Counted from the stretch's first letter, positions 42,237 through 55,539 are shown. The stretch: 64,000 bases of DNA from Zanthoxylum bungeanum (GCA_019454045.1 SKCR01021443.1:1-64000), one strand, 5' to 3'. Notes: generated from the letters alone by a model not told the origin. A program made the numbers and translations.

Positions 42237-44390
42237 TAATTATATCACTATTTCCCACTCATTTGACCTAATATTTTTTTATAGTTTCTTGAGTTTTGTG
42301 AATATTTTGATGTGTTTTGTGTTATTTTGTAGATAAATAAAGTTTCAGGACATTCTGGAGGTGATTTGGGCCCAAAACAGTGAAAATTGGACAAAAGGGC
42401 ATTTCCATAATTCTACGCGTCGCGACGCGAAAGCCAATGGCGTCGCGACTCCTAACATGCGCCGAACATTGCCAACATGCACCGGGTCCACAAGTCAGAA
42501 TCTGAGAAAGTTTGACTTTGCTAACGTGTGCCGTGCCACGTGTCATCATCTTACGGTGCCGACAGTCGCCATCACCACGTGTCGCCACGTGTCACTCCAC
42601 GTGTCTGCCACATCATCATCCACATCACTGGTTGACCGAGTCAAACTGCCACATCATCGCCATGTCATCATCAACCAATCACAGCGTGCCACGTGTCGCA
42701 ATTCTATGGTGCCGACAGTCCATTTCGCCACTTGTCACCACGTCAGCGCCAATTATTGACTCAATTATCCAAAGTGACATATGGCGGATAAGAATATGAA
42801 ATCAGCCAATCACGAGCCGCCATGTGTCCCAATAATTGAGCTCCCAACCACTTTGCCACGTGTCACCTTATCACCTTATCCAAAATCCCACGCGACGAAC
42901 CAGAAGCTGCCACGTCGACACAATTCTGCATCGCGACGGGAGCTAGGCATCGCGACGCCGACCCCCTACTGACGCCTATAAATTCAGCTCGATTTCAGAA
43001 TTCAAATCATGCCTTCCTTGAGTTTTGTAAGGATTTTAAGGATTGCATCTTGTGTGTTTAAGTTTTTGTAATTTAAATTAAGCATTTTTACTTTTAGTAT
43101 TTTTAATTATGCACTTTTACTTTTTGTAATAAAACTTTATTTTATTTTCTTTTTGTTTTTTTATGTTCAGTAGTTAATTTAATACTAGGGTAAAGGTGAA
43201 ATTTTTTACTTTAATAATTTAGATTAATCTCCCTTAATTATAATATATAAATTATTTAAAACCTGACTTAATAAGGATACATCTATATTGGTCGGTTGGT
43301 AATTAATTATTAATTTGACTTAATCAGGATACCGCCTATATGGCTAGTTGGTAAATATCACACAGATTTATATATTATAATAAGGGAGATTTCTAAATTA
43401 GAAATAGTAAAGGTAGATTAATCTCATTTCAATTATAATATGGAAATTGTAATTTAATAATATGAATTAAAAGTTGATTCCGTCTTAATGGCTGGTTTTA
43501 ATTATATAACATAATGTGACACCGCCTATATGGCTGGTCTTTAGGTGACAGATAATTACCGCCTTTATGGCTGGTTCAACTTAATTGGATAATAATGACA
43601 ATTTCCATATTATAATAATTTGAGATTTCTAAAAGTGGATCCTCTAACCCCCAGCATTTTATTTTATTCTAGGGAAGTGATGAAACACAATATTCACACT
43701 TAATAATTGATTTTCTTTTTATGGGTAATTCTTTAGTTTGTTTATTGAGTCTTACGCTTAATGCTTCTTGTTGTCTGATCACCAATAAGATTGATGTGGT
43801 AAACTTAAAATGAACTAGACATAGGGATTTTAGGTTTCAGCCTTAGATTCAATAGCCCACGATCTTCCTTGAGGATAGATAACTCTTTAATAGATTTCCT
43901 TACAAGATAGACATATACCTGTCGGGCGGGGGTAGCCATAATTGAAACTTAATCTTAATGAATCCAGGTAATTTGGTTGACATAGACATATGGTTCAATT
44001 GGGTTATACTGGGTATTTGTGTCTGACCATCGACATAGGCTTTTGCATATTTTCGTGTTCCAGGTTAGAAAACTGATTTATTACACATATGTAAGAGAAT
44101 CAATTCATCTTTATAATAATATTATGTGGAGTCACGAACCTAGATCTTGAGTCTTTTCTTTTATTTTCATTAGTATTTTCTTTTGAGTGTGTTTTTATTT
44201 TAATTAGCAAATCCATATTCAACCAACCAAAAGAAATCAATTCCCTTTCTCCCTATAATTAAATACCTGTAAATAAATAGTATCAATAATTAATAACAAC
44301 AATAGGAATTAAGTCCTCGTGGGATCGATATTTTTATACTACTTGAACGATACGTGCGCTTGCGTTATACGTGTGTGTTTACGCCGGTCA
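42237..44390 (+). repeat. Solo LTR of the element-B family
   Basis: The 2154-bp sequence starts TGATGAGTGG and ends CGCCGGTCA, matching the reverse complement of the element-B LTRs. Target duplications GCGGT (42232-42236) and GTGGT (44391-44395) differ by one transition. It lies in element D pol. It contains many CCACGTGTC motifs (42535-42870), a CGCGTCGCGACGCG palindrome (42416-42429) and repeats around ATACCGCCTATATGGCT (43320-43580). Confidence 0.92.
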
Positions 44391-45236
44391 GTGGTTTAAC
44401 CAAGTATTCCTTGATTTTGTCAAAAGCTTCTTGGCATTGCCTATTCCACTCCACAGGCTGGTCCTTCCTCAACAGCTTGAAGATGGGCTCACATACTAAT
44501 GTTAGCTTGGCAATGAATCGACTGATATACTGGATTTTCCCGAGAAAAGCTCTAACTTCCTTTTCTGTCTTCGGTGCGGGCATCTTGGTAATTGCCTTGA
44601 TCTTTTCAGGGTCTACTTCTATCCCTCCCATTCCTACCGTATGCCCTAACAACTTTCCAGATGTTACCCCAAACACACACTTCTTGGTGTTAAGTCGGAG
44701 GTTGTACTTATCGACTCTTTGAAGGAATTTCTCCAGCACTTCTATATGTCCAGCCCCCGTCTCCGATTTAACCATCATGTCATCCACGTATACCTCAATC
44801 TCCTTATGTATCAAGTCGTGGAATAATGTAGTGGCTATTCGTTGATAAGTGGATCCCGCATTCTTAAGTCCAAACGACATCACCTTGTAACAATATGTAC
44901 CCCACTCAGTGACGAATGCAGTCTTATGCTTGTCTTCTTCGGCCATGAAGACCTGGTTATATCCTGAGAATCCATCTGCGAACGAGTACATAGTAGATAA
45001 AGCCGCGCTATCAACCAATATGTCTATATAGGTAGGGGAAAATCATCATTTGGGCAAGCTTTGTTGAGGTCCCAATAATCCACGCATATTCTGACCTTTC
45101 CATCATTCTTCGGTACCGGCACAATGTTGGCTAACCACTCGGGGTTCTTCACCACCTCTAAGAACCCCACATCTATCTGCTTCTTGAATTCTTCCCTAAC
45201 CTTTTCGGCCCATTCTAGCCTCATTCTTCGGAGCTT
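44391..45236 (-). pseudogene. Element D reverse transcriptase
   Basis: Minus-strand frames hold NPEWLANIVPVPKNDGKVRI and CVDYWDLNKACPNDDFPLP. After a frame break come YSFADGFSGYNQVFMAEEDK, FGLKNAGSTYQR, the catalytic EVYVDDMMVKS, KCVFGVTSGKLLGHTV, and the thumb region up to EYLVKP at the solo-LTR boundary. The YVDD motif is intact. One frame break near 45020 and the insertion block a continuous product. RT makes the cDNA copy. Confidence 0.9.
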
Positions 45237-46028
45237 CTATTTTACTAGTCTCATGTTCGGATAAGTTGGTATCATGTGCTGGGCAATACCCCTGTCCACT
45301 CCTGGCATGTCTTCATAGGACCAGGTGAATACCTTTGTATATTTTATTAATATTGTCTCTAATTCTTTTCGCTCATCAGAGGTAACCTCACTTGCAATTG
45401 AAATTTCCTTGGGGTTTTCATATTTACCAAGATTAAATGCATTTGTCTTTGTTGAGTCAATGTCAAATATGCCCATGTCATGCATTTTATGATGCAGACT
45501 AGCAAGAAAAGACTCAAATAAGTAAGCAAAATCAATGTCTTTTTTATTAATAAATGCATGATTACAATCAAATAAGTCAGGAAAATAAACATCTTCGTAA
45601 TTTGCAGTCTTATCTTCTTCCGTCTCCTTGCTTTCTTCGAGCGTCAGATTCTCCAACTGCAGTAGTTATTCTTCCCATTTATCTTCCTCTTTTGCAACTT
45701 CCTCTGCCTGTGGTTCTTTGCCCATCACATCCTTGAAGATTTCAAATCCCGGTACTATGATCCCATTGACTTCTATGGGTTTAGGCTCTTCTTGATATCC
45801 CGTGGCTTTCACAAAGTATTCCATCAACTTCATCCATTTTTTCTTGGTTTTCGGCTCATTCCCATTGGATTTATACCCCAATCCTCTCTTAGTGGTCTGT
45901 CCCTTGAAATCTAGCAGTGCTCTTATTCTCTGGCATCTAGCACTCAAACCTGTGCCCGACTCATATTTCATTCTTTCCATGATCATAGCCACTTTAGGGT
46001 CCACCCATTCTCCAAAGTTTGCTGCCAC
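45237..46028 (-). pseudogene. Element D region between protease and RT
   Basis: Two open minus-strand stretches (45237-45656 and 45666-46028) are separated by one stop. They include PKKKWMKLMEYF-like sequence (TKKKWMKLMEYFV) and the RT entry FTWSYEDMPGVDRGIAQHMI. In Ogre/Tat elements this region is long and sometimes spliced. No specific function is recognised. Confidence 0.7.
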
Positions 46029-46666
46029 TTAGAACCTTGTGAAAGGCTGTATGTCTAAAGCAGCCACAACATTGTCTACTTCAGCCCTGATGGTGACGAC
46101 TTCCTCTCCATACGGGAACTTAATAACCTGGTACAAAATGGATTGCACGCCCCCAAGTCTATGAAACCAAGGCCTCCCCAATAACAGAGCAAATGTAGTT
46201 GTGATATCAAGCATTATGAACTCCACATCGTCTTCTATCGGGCCCATTTGACTATTGTGACGAAAGTACCTTCGAATCCCCGTTTGCTATCGTCATATAC
46301 TTTGATAGTCATACTGGAGGGGCTTAAATCTGTTGTTTGCATACCCAACCTTGACAGAACCTTCAAATGGCACACATTGATAGATGAGCCATCAACCACC
46401 ATCACACAAGATGTCTTCTTGCCTCTTACTTCCGCTTTTATGAATAGCGGCTTGTTGTGATTCCTCCCCTCCATCGGGAGTTCTTCTTCAGAGAATTTCA
46501 TCATCTGCCTACCCTCTTTCTGTACCGACCCTATGAATATTATCGGGTTTGCATCTCCAGATACCATTATCTTGCTTAGAGCTTCTACCATGACATGCCT
46601 GTGCTCTTGAGAGGCACATAATAACTCCCATATGCTCACATGTGCCCTGTCTTCTTCAAATGACAC
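46029..46666 (-). pseudogene. Element D protease
   Basis: The minus-strand frame carries KPLFIKAEVRGKKTSCVMVV, then DGSSINVCHLKVLSRLGM, and after a frame break ALLLGRPWFHRLGGV. The family active site (usually I-D-x-G-S) is retained as VDGSSIN. The frame break lies near 46240. It would process the Gag-Pol polyprotein. Confidence 0.82.
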
Positions 46667-47401
46667 AATACAATATCCCCCTTGGTGTTATACATATTCT
46701 CCATCACCTCTCGACCTTCTGTTAGCACTTCTTTGCCTTCCTCCGTTACATCACTGTAAAAACATCCACTGCGTGTCATCCATTTTACCTCATCTTCGTC
46801 ACTACTCGAGAAGTTTTCCTAGAAATCTCTCCCATGCTCTATTTCATCTTCACTGCTGCTGTCCCATATCCCCATGCAAGAATCTTGGTGTTGAAAGTTT
46901 GGAGGACAAAGCTGTCGGACAGGTCGGAGTTGATCATGTAGGTGGGTGGTGGAACAGAGTGGTAGTTAGGTAGATGGTTTCCGTGTGTGTTGGGTTGTTC
47001 TTTTTCCGGGTCGGATATTTGTGGTGTCAATGAGTCTTGGATCTCATGCCTAAGCCAGGTGCAATTGTCAATTTTGTGGCCTTTTTACTGATGGTAGTGA
47101 CAGTATAGATTTAGGTCGAGGTGGCGTGGCACAGGGTTTGGAAGTGGTATAGGTTCTAACTGTTTTAGGAGTCCTTGCCTCTTCAGCTTTTCAAACACCT
47201 TTGAAAAAGGTCTACCAAAATTGGAGAATCACATGTTTCTGATGGCGGCGACCTCAGTAGGAGCGAGCTTGGTCCCGGAAGGCCCCCCAATAGTCTTTCT
47301 ATTCTGGCCGTAAGACTTTCTGTTCTTGGCTTCCTCTTCTTCGATATCCATGACAGTTCCTCTTAACTATCAAAATTCGCTAATCATGGAGGTCATCCTT
47401 C
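46667..47401 (-). pseudogene. Element D gag C-terminal region with zinc-binding motif
   Basis: On the minus strand CHYHQ, a stop, KGHKIDNCTWLRHEIQD (about 47045-47100) matches the Cys/His motif of Tat gag proteins (CxxH...GH....C). It is flanked by PLPNPVPRHLDLNLY and the variable tail. Stops and frameshifts are frequent. Confidence 0.7.
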
Positions 47402-48172
47402 TCAACTTTTATAAATGGAGGGCTTGGTGCCCTTAATGATCATCTTAATCTGGTCCTTCTCCGAGGGCCGTGTCTGCATCTTCAAGAGATGGCTTCTCCA
47501 GCGATCCACATAATCTTTGAAGGTCTCTTCTAGCTTCTGTTTGGTGTTTTCTAGGTCACGGAGCGACAAGTCTATCTCTATGTTCGTGACATATTGGTTC
47601 AGAAAGGCCTCCGCTAATGCCCTCCAGTCATCCCTGACCTTCCTCTCCAGGCCATGATACCATACTACGGGCGCCCCTTCCAGTGATATCCCAAACATCT
47701 TTTGCACCTGGTGCTTCGACAAACCCACTGAACTCATCACTGAAACATATTGTCAGAGATGGACCTTAGGATCTCTGTTTCCATTGAACTTGGCAATGTC
47801 AGACATCTTAAAATGGGGAGGCAGCTGTTCTTCGAAAGTCATCGCATCATAATCTAATAAATCTTCATGTTTTCCCTTCATCTTGCGGGTAACTGACTCT
47901 ACTTGTTCTCTGAGTTTCTATAACTGTGCCTGAGGCCCAGCTATCCTTCCCGCGGCATATTCAGCCATGTCATCATTAAAAATAGAGATTTCTTCATTCA
48001 CCCTATTTGGGGGCTCCTCACGCCTTCCATCCTCGTTGTTTTCTGTTCCCACTGTGCGGGTTACTGTCAGATTGGCCACAACATTGGTCAAAGCTTGTAG
48101 TTGCTCGATAATTTTGGTGATGTTGGTCTCCAATTGATCCATACGGGAACTTTCGCTGCCTGACGCATCCAT
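47402..48172 (-). pseudogene. gag: Element D gag N-terminal and core
   Basis: The ATG at 48172 opens MDASGSESSRMDQLETNITK with a coiled-coil-like start. One stop (47918) separates it from the core gag domain at 47402-47830, which has FGISLEGAPVVWYHGLERKV, FLNQYVTNIEIDLSLRDLEN and FKDYVDRWR. This is the retrotransposon gag fold that builds the particle. Confidence 0.85.
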
Positions 48173-48714
48173 GCTTGCTAACCTCTTCTTGACAAGTCTT
48201 CATTCATCTCTAACCCAACATATATCTATGATGGCTGTTAAGACAAGGGGTTAGTATGATGCGTGTATGTATGAGATGTATGTGGTTATCAAAATAGCAT
48301 ATACCCTTCCGACCTTATTCCTCCCACACCTGTGGTAAGTCTATTTCTGCCCTAGGTATGACTCATTTTATACACCAATATGAGGTACACAAAATCGTTC
48401 TCTCCTATGCTACAAAGACAGCCCATTTACAAGATTTACTAAGCCTATTATAAGGATCGTGCCATTGTCTAGAGCCTGCAACTTACATATTGTGGGTTGT
48501 TTATGAATAAGAATCATGCAAGAATGTCGTAGGTTTTGTTTTTGGGGTGAATGGGAGTCTCCAATTGAGTTAGCTAAAATTGGAGATTTCAGTGAATGGT
48601 TGTGTTTTGGGTGTTTCAAGCGATTATAGCGGTCATGTTGAAAGACATGTCGGTATGTCATAAGCATGTCATGTATCACGAACATATTAGAATGTCAGTT
48701 GGAGTATACTAACT
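48173..48714 (-). other. Element D leader
   Basis: This is non-coding sequence upstream of gag (minus strand). No primer site or LTR edge was recognised. Confidence 0.5.
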
Positions 48715-48719
48715 ATACT

Positions 48720-51700
48720 TGGACTCAAGATTCGTAGTTTTGGCGCAGCACAAGCATGTGCGCGAAAACCCAATCGATCACTTTCAAGCTCGCTAGCGGC
48801 TGGTCGTTAGCTCTATGAGTGCACGCATATATATATATATATGTTATATAATCTACGTACCTAATTTTTTATTTTTGTTTAAGTTTATAGTTTACAGTCT
48901 TCGTATTCGTATTCCGTTGCCAGTTTTGTATTCCGTATATGTTTTAGCTTATGTCTTCCATTTACATTTCTGTTTACATTATCAGTCTACATTTTTTGTA
49001 TACGTTTCAGTTCATATTTATGCTTATGTCCCCAGTAGATGTTATCATATTACATCTTCTGATTATGTTTTTTTGATTATGATTATATGCCACGTGTCCC
49101 TGATTTATGTTTTCCATATCTCATCTTATGTGAAGTCTTTGGTTTACATGTGTTTTTTGTTGACGTTCATTTGAGTCCTGACGTTAGTTTTCCTTTTATG
49201 ATCTATATTACGTGTCAGTTCTGTAAGTTTTTAGTTATGTTTTACGGGTTTTTCTGAATATTTTGTTTTACGATATTATCATTATTTTTGACTGAGTTTT
49301 CAAAAGAGTTTTGACAAAAGAATTTTAGATAACTTGTTTTTCACCGTATATGAAAATGATATGTTTTCGGTCTCAATGTTTGAAGTCTGTTTTTGAGTTT
49401 TGCAATCGTAAAATATATTTCCATCGAGACACCTGGAAAATCTATTCCCGGCATAGTGCCTGATGTTCGTTTTATGGTTTTTGACCCTCCATGATGCCTG
49501 TTCCGATATAGGTTTCTAACCATCGAAAAATGGAAGCCCCTACCCTTTTTTGACATGATCCTGTTCGGACATTGCTTGGTTTTTACGAGCGACCCAAAAA
49601 TGGACGCATGTATGATTTTTGACGATATAATTTGAGATACGAATTCAGAATATATTTTTTGAATATTTTTTCATATTATGCTTTCAGTTTACATGTTTTT
49701 TTAGTCTTTTGACATTTTCAGTTTTTTATGACATTTTTAAGTCTTAACGTTGTTTGGTATTCTGATGAGTCTGTTATCTGTTGATGTTATTTTCTGATGA
49801 GTTAGTTTTCTATGGACGTTATTCAGTTCTGTCACATTTTGTTTTCTATTAATGTTATATGATTTTCAGTCATGTCATCGTTATTATATTCTTGACGTGT
49901 TTTGGTTTTGAAGTTATGTTTCGAATATTTGTATTCTTTCATGCAATAGTCCTTGATCTCTATTATAGACATCAACCTCGGTATAGGTTATCAGATTATG
50001 CTTCAATATATGAATATGGATTTCAGCTTATGTTATAATTTGTATATGTATATATATTTGACTCCATTTCAGACTTATGCTCTGTTATGCTCATCTGGTC
50101 AGGTTTGATGTTATTTTTAACTATATATATGTATTTGATATATATCGTCTTGATGTTGTTTTCTATGTTCACTGACCAGGTCTTTTAAAATATCTGAATT
50201 CTCCCACTCTTCAGTGTCTGGGTTGCAGGTTATAGGTTTATGCTTCCGAGGATAAGCTTTGAAGTGGATGGAAACGTAACAACAATTGTTAACCTCACGG
50301 TCCGTATAATGGCAGTGTCTGGGCCCATTTATGCACGTTGTATGTCGTGTTAGGCCATGAGACCGAGTGTATGTATATTTGTGTACATTAAATTTTTGTT
50401 AAGAATTTGATATGATTTGAAATGTCTGATATGAAAGAATGATTTTGATATGAAGTATATGTTCTGAATGAGTGAATATATATCGTATGTCATGAATGCC
50501 TGATTATGGAGTCTGTTTATGTGCGTTTTCTGAGGCTAAGGGTGTAGGAAACGCTTTCTCATGTGGCGGAAGCGTGTTAGGCACCGAAATCGATCTTGAA
50601 AGTTTTTCTACCCTTTTACCCTAGCCGAAACTGTCAAGCCCTTTAGGACTTGTTTTGCTTCTATTTTTGACTATTTTCCTAGCCCCAAACAGCCACGAAA
50701 TAATAGCACAAAAATGGATTATTTTACGCACGTTATGTGCGTACAGTACAAACAAAAATAGCCCTTGTTCTGCGTGAATGAGGGCAGCAATTCAGGTCTA
50801 ATATTTCACCAAAACAGCACCACAACACCCTTAAATCACATTTTAGTGTCCCGAAAGAGATGCACCGAAAAAAACACAAAAACACTCCCCAAATGCGAGT
50901 AACAAGAGGCGGCAATGAGCATATTTTTCTGCACACTGTCATGAGTATAGAAAGAAGAAAAAAATAAATATTTTCAATTTGATCTTCAATGAGTCTTCCG
51001 TGCTATTACTCGTAACCAATAAAAACAAGGGTGTGCTTGACTTACTAAATAAATCTCTAAACACTTTAAAGATCAAGATTATCACACACTCACTTTTTTT
51101 CTTTTTTTCTTATTCCTTTTCTTTCAACTCTTGAGACAAAATAAGACAATGGCAGCTAGGGTTATTCCAAGTGAAAATTTATGAAAAGAAAAACATATTT
51201 TTTCTTTTTATACTTAGGATTGTTGTTGTCCAAAAATAAACAAAACCCTAATTTTTTTTACTCCAAAAATTCAGCCACCCTTGATGTTTTGTAACATGCA
51301 AAATTTTGTTTAATGACTTAATAAAGACATTAAACATGTTACCATAAAAAAATGTAACTACATATTTTAAATAATGAGTTTCCAAAATCAAAATCTTAAA
51401 CTCATTAATTCAAAATCAATATATTAAATTATATAACATAATTTAATATTTACAAAATCTATAATATTTAAATGATTATCTTATAATCATTTACAAAATA
51501 AAAATTTATATTAAGTATAATATATGGTTACATGTATGACAAATATATTATTAATCACATTAATAATAATATATATGAGTGTATAATTAGACTATTTAAT
51601 TATATTTAATTTACTAAAGTATATCGAGGTAGCATGGAGACCAAATGGACATACAGTTCCGAACTCCAATAATTTTGTAATATTAATTAAACTCTTTAAT

Positions 51701-52718
51701 TAAATATTCTGAATTATTAACTTTAGGTTATTCCATTAAAAACCCGAAGCTACACTCTCTTTGCCGTAGATAAATTATATAAGCCGAACTATGTCAGTGT
51801 ACATTGATATAGCCATTTCATATGGAATGGCCCTTCAAGAGTATCTCATAAATAAAACCGGGTCAAAATATCTGTTATACCCCTCTAATTATTTTTACCT
51901 TAAGTACCATTGATTCTCTAATGAATGATTTATTCATAACCATTATGAATACTAATATTTCTATTCGTAATAGAAAGACTTGAGTGCTATAATCGTTCAA
52001 GTACTTGAATCAACTCTTAAGGAAGATACTCTTCTACTTCTCGCAAGAAGGAGTGAACTCCATATCTATGTAAAATGTCTCCAGCTACATACCAAACCAT
52101 GTCCCCAAAGTACGTAGCTATTGGTCGGGATTGCTACACCAACCTCACATTTGTAAATCAAATGATATGGTCTGCCATGCAAGAGTTCATAGTACATTCA
52201 GGATTTAGATCAATCCATATATGACCATCTAGTAGACTGAAATGAATTTCATTATTTAACGGATATTATAAGAAATTCATTTTTATCTTGGTCCAATCTT
52301 TTATGATTACATTATATAAGGTGCCTTCATTCTCATGTCACCACATAGACGATCCCGGATCAAGGTCGCCATACAATTATAAAATGGACCGCAGTTATGA
52401 TAATATACCACAAACAAGGTACCCGCTTTGTTTACGTTCTATGGACTATTTTAGATTACTAGCTTCAGACTTAAATCCTCTTGTGTATGACACTCATTCA
52501 CTAAAATTGAAGGCACATAAGTAATTAAGGGTAAACAAGATAATTTACAATATGCGATTCAAATCAAAACATTTGATAAATGAACACTTGCATCTTTTAT
52601 TTTATAAAAATAATTCTGTTTACATATTACATGAAGCTTTATGTCATATATCCCAACAGAAGGTGATGCGATAACCAGTCCCCTGCCGATAACATCTGCC
52701 CTCTGACAGGGTGTTACA
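48720..52718 (-). repeat. Probable LTR G (chromovirus-like), with LTR F inside
   Basis: The minus-strand start TGTAACACCCTGTC (ending at 52718) is typical of Tekay/Del-type Gypsy LTRs. The plus-strand start TGGACTCAAG at 48720 is preceded by ATACT, and the right edge is followed by ACACT, a 4/5 target duplication. Without the nested LTR F it is about 1.9 kb. There are no coding frames. The assignment is tentative because no second copy is in the window. Confidence 0.45.
50543..52658 (-). repeat. Probable solo Copia LTR F
   Basis: On the minus strand it starts TGTTGGGATATATGAC and ends GCGTTTCCTACA. It has a TATA-like AGTATAAAAAG (51205-51216 region) and lacks coding capacity. It is about 2.1 kb. 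Flanks share only CCTT (minus strand), so the target duplication is imperfect or eroded. It sits between segments that together look like one LTR (G). Confidence 0.55.
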
Positions 52719-52980
52719 ACACTCGTACAGTACCCGCTGAATTGTTTTTCTCCATTTTGGTGTTCCAGACTCCGATTTGTCCATGATTTTTCCTATGGAC
52801 TCGTAATGAAATATACTATCACATTTAGTTATTTAAAAATACAATCATGTTCTATATTAGTGGGATAGACTAGTTTTTGATGTGCAGACCCCGATCCACC
52901 ATTAGGGTTCCGAATTCACCCCAACACATTATTGGTGTTGAAGAAGATGATACACTCTGTGTTTGAAAATAAGAAGAGGT
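52719..52980. other. Short segment between LTR G and Copia-A(+), possibly element D leader
   Basis: No gene is seen. By position it may continue the element D leader, since LTR G appears to interrupt 48715-52723. This is inference. Confidence 0.3.
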
Positions 52981-53575
52981 TGTATGTAGTAAATTCTCTA
53001 AATATATAGTATGAGTGTGGGAGGGTCATGTCATTTGGGTTGTGCCTTATGGGAAAGACATAAACATGTAGGGACATATCCTCTTAAATGAAAGGATGAG
53101 ACTCAAGGCCTCAAATGGCATTAGGGAAGGGGTATAACTTTTAGGAGGGTCACACCCCAAACCAAAGGGTACCCTCAACTGCACCCTTCCATGCATATTT
53201 AAAGAGGCTTTTGGTTCATTCTTATGATATAGAAAACATACAAGTCTTCTTTGTCCAGGAAAATCATTTAAAGTCAAGAGAGTTTCCACCATTTGTCATT
53301 GTTTGAATTCTTGTGTAAGGAGTGCCCCTTCAACAAGAAGCATCCAAGTGATTCTGGGAGAACGTTAGCCACAAAACAATCCGTAGAGCACCAAGGCGGG
53401 GCTAATAAGTTCTTAAGGACAGAGGCAACTCGAATTGGATTCTGTTTCATCATAATCTTTAAATTTTTCAGGTTTTTCTAAGTTCTATGGTTTATGTTTA
53501 ATATTGGCATGATAGTGGGTAATTAAGTTGTTTGATGCATGTTAATTTCATTTAATGGCACATATTTTAACAACA
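52981..53575 (+). repeat. Copia-A(+) 5' LTR
   Basis: The 595-bp LTR begins TGTATGTAGTAAATTCTC and ends TTTTAACAACA. It is equal in length to the LTR at 10454-11048. A TATA-like CATATTTAAAGAGG lies near 53193-53206. Confidence 0.85.
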
Positions 53576-54576
53576 ATCTTAAGAACTTATTAACTTTAAG
53601 TGTTGTTAGATGGAAATTTACATGTGTTAATAGTCACTTTCCTGGAAAATGTATTATGTGCATGAAAAATATGCAAGGGCGTTCGAACGCCCAACGAACG
53701 CGTAGGAAAAAATTATATTTTTTGTAGTCTCGTTCGAAAGCATATTCAAATGCAACTCGAACGCCAGTCTTCTGCCAAAGAACGTTCGAACGCGTCTTCA
53801 AAGGCAACACGAATGTGAACTCTCTGGAACAATTCGTTCGAATGCTTTTACGAACGCTACACAAATGTGAACTCACTGGAAAGTTTCGTTCGAACGAAGA
53901 AATGAACGTGACACTAATGAAATTAATCCTGGAATTACTTTTAGATTAAAATAGACTTAGATTAATTTATATTATCATAATGTCAACTTAGATTAATTTA
54001 TATTAACATAATGTTAACTTAGTAAAATCATATAATGTATTATGATAAACTTGGTAGTATAGATTTAAGTTAATATTAGGGTGTTCAATTATCAAAAGCA
54101 TGCACATAGTGATAAAGTTGAAATCTAGTTGTGTGTTGCATACTTGGTTGAGAATTAAAAGTGTAATCTTACACACGTAATTTGTCCAAGTGATTGATTA
54201 TAACACATATACATACAAATCTACACATATTTATTATTGTATTATGAATTGAAGCGTAGTACTAAGTTTGAATATCTAAGATATTCTATTGAGAAAGTGT
54301 TTAAAGGATATTCTGTCAAAAAGGCGATAAAAGCCTAAGTGGGTAGAGATTTAAGTGGTTACTCCGGACTACCCTCGTCCTCTGGGAATATTCCTTTATT
54401 TACTTATCATAAGAAAGCTTAGTTGTAAAATCAAGGACTTGTGTTATTTGGTACTACTGTCCAATATAACAACGAGTGGATTCTTAGTATATCACTTGAA
54501 CAATATCATTCGTTTGATCGTAATGCAATTTATCTTTTGTAGACTTATTGATTACTGTTGGTTTTTCCAGTTACAC
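53576..54576 (+). other. Copia-A(+) leader with TTCGAA palindromes
   Basis: The leader carries GGGCGTTCGAACGCCC (53677-53692), CGTTCGAACG (53783-53792) and TTCGTTCGAACGAA (53885-53898), plus divergent copies spaced about 50 bases. A standard tRNA-Met primer site was not found after the LTR. Confidence 0.75.
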
Positions 54577-55530
54577 ATGGCTAGCGAAAATATCACAGTA
54601 CTGGTCGCTCATGGAGAAAAATCGGAAAAGTTTGGTAAAGCAAACTTTAAACAATGGCAGAGCAAAATATTGTTCTACCTGACAATGCTGCAGTTGGATA
54701 AGTACCTCAAAGATCCTCCGGGTCCTATGGAGGGAGAAACAGAAACATCCAAGCAATTGTGAGAAAAGACATGGTCGTTAGGAGACTTCTTGTGCAAGAA
54801 CTACCTCTTAGGAGGACTTGACAATACCCTGTACTATGTGTACCAAGGCATGATTTCTGTGAAGATTCTCTGGGAATCTCACAAGAAGAAATACAAAACC
54901 AAGGATGTCGGGCAAAAGAAATTTGTCATTGTAGGTTCCTGGACTATAAAATAGTAGATTCAAGAATGATAATGTCTCAGTTGAGTGAACTATAATTTTC
55001 ATTCATGAATTATTAGATGAATGAATGAAACTCTACAAGACGTTTCAAGTTTCCAAAATCATTGAAAAGTTACCTCCATCATGGAACGACTTCGGGAGCT
55101 ATCTGAAACACAAAAAGAAGCAGATGAGTCTTAAAGACCTTGGAGTTCGATTGGGGATCGAAGAGGACAACAGGAAGTCTGAGAAGGCCAACTACAAGAC
55201 TATGGAGTCTAATGCCAACATCGTCGAATGTGGAAAGGGTAATAAAAAGAGAAAGAACAGTGGAACTAATTCTTCCCAAGCAAACAAGAAGTTCAAGGGA
55301 AAATTCTACACCTATGGGAAAAACGGTCACATGGCAAAGGACTGCAGAAACAAGAAGTCTCAGGACAAAGGCAAGAAAAAGAAAAATGATGCCCATGTCA
55401 CTGAATATGAGCAACTAACTGATGAGATCTCAGAAATGAACCTCTCAACAGTTGTAACATAAGCCAAATTGGTTGGAAATCCGAGAGAATGATGGGTAGA
55501 CATTAGGGATACTAGTCATATCTGTGCTGA
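54577..55530 (+). pseudogene. gag: Copia-A(+) gag and protease start
   Basis: The ATG at 54577 gives MASENITVLVAHGEKSEKF, and the gag helical core FKQWQSKILFYLTMLQLDKY follows. A stop at 54760 and frameshifts near 54950 break it. The segment 55025-55462 holds PPSWNDFGSYLKHKKKQMSL and the zinc knuckle FYTYGKNGHMAKDC, in which the first two Cys are lost. A Lys-rich stretch and ISEMNLSTVVT lead to the protease (DIRDTSHICADS, active site altered). Confidence 0.87.
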
Positions 55531-55539
55531 TAGCAAGAT

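Larger units (their letters stand above)
35694..48719 (-). mobile_element. Element D: Tat-lineage Gypsy retrotransposon, minus strand (5' end not found)
   Basis: The 3' LTR (35694-37541) and polypurine tract are at the left. Integrase, a second (archaeal-type) RNase H, RNase H, RT, protease and gag follow rightward, the Gypsy order. A Tat-type second RNase H and an antisense ORF between integrase and the 3' LTR place it in the Tat/Ogre-Retand group. A B-family solo LTR (42237-44390) lies between RT and RNase H. Many stops occur. The 5' LTR is not visible. The leader may continue after LTR G (52719-52980), with later insertions pushing the 5' LTR out of the window, or it may have been lost. 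Confidence 0.85.

Noticed and set aside
48820..48845. AT microsatellite as a functional site
   Set aside because: It is a short TA-repeat run in non-coding sequence with nothing to suggest function.
53677..53900. tRNA or SINE genes suggested by GTTCGA (B-box-like) motifs
   Set aside because: No A box, no cloverleaf and no poly-T terminator at the right distance; the motifs are symmetric palindromes repeated in the Copia-A leader.
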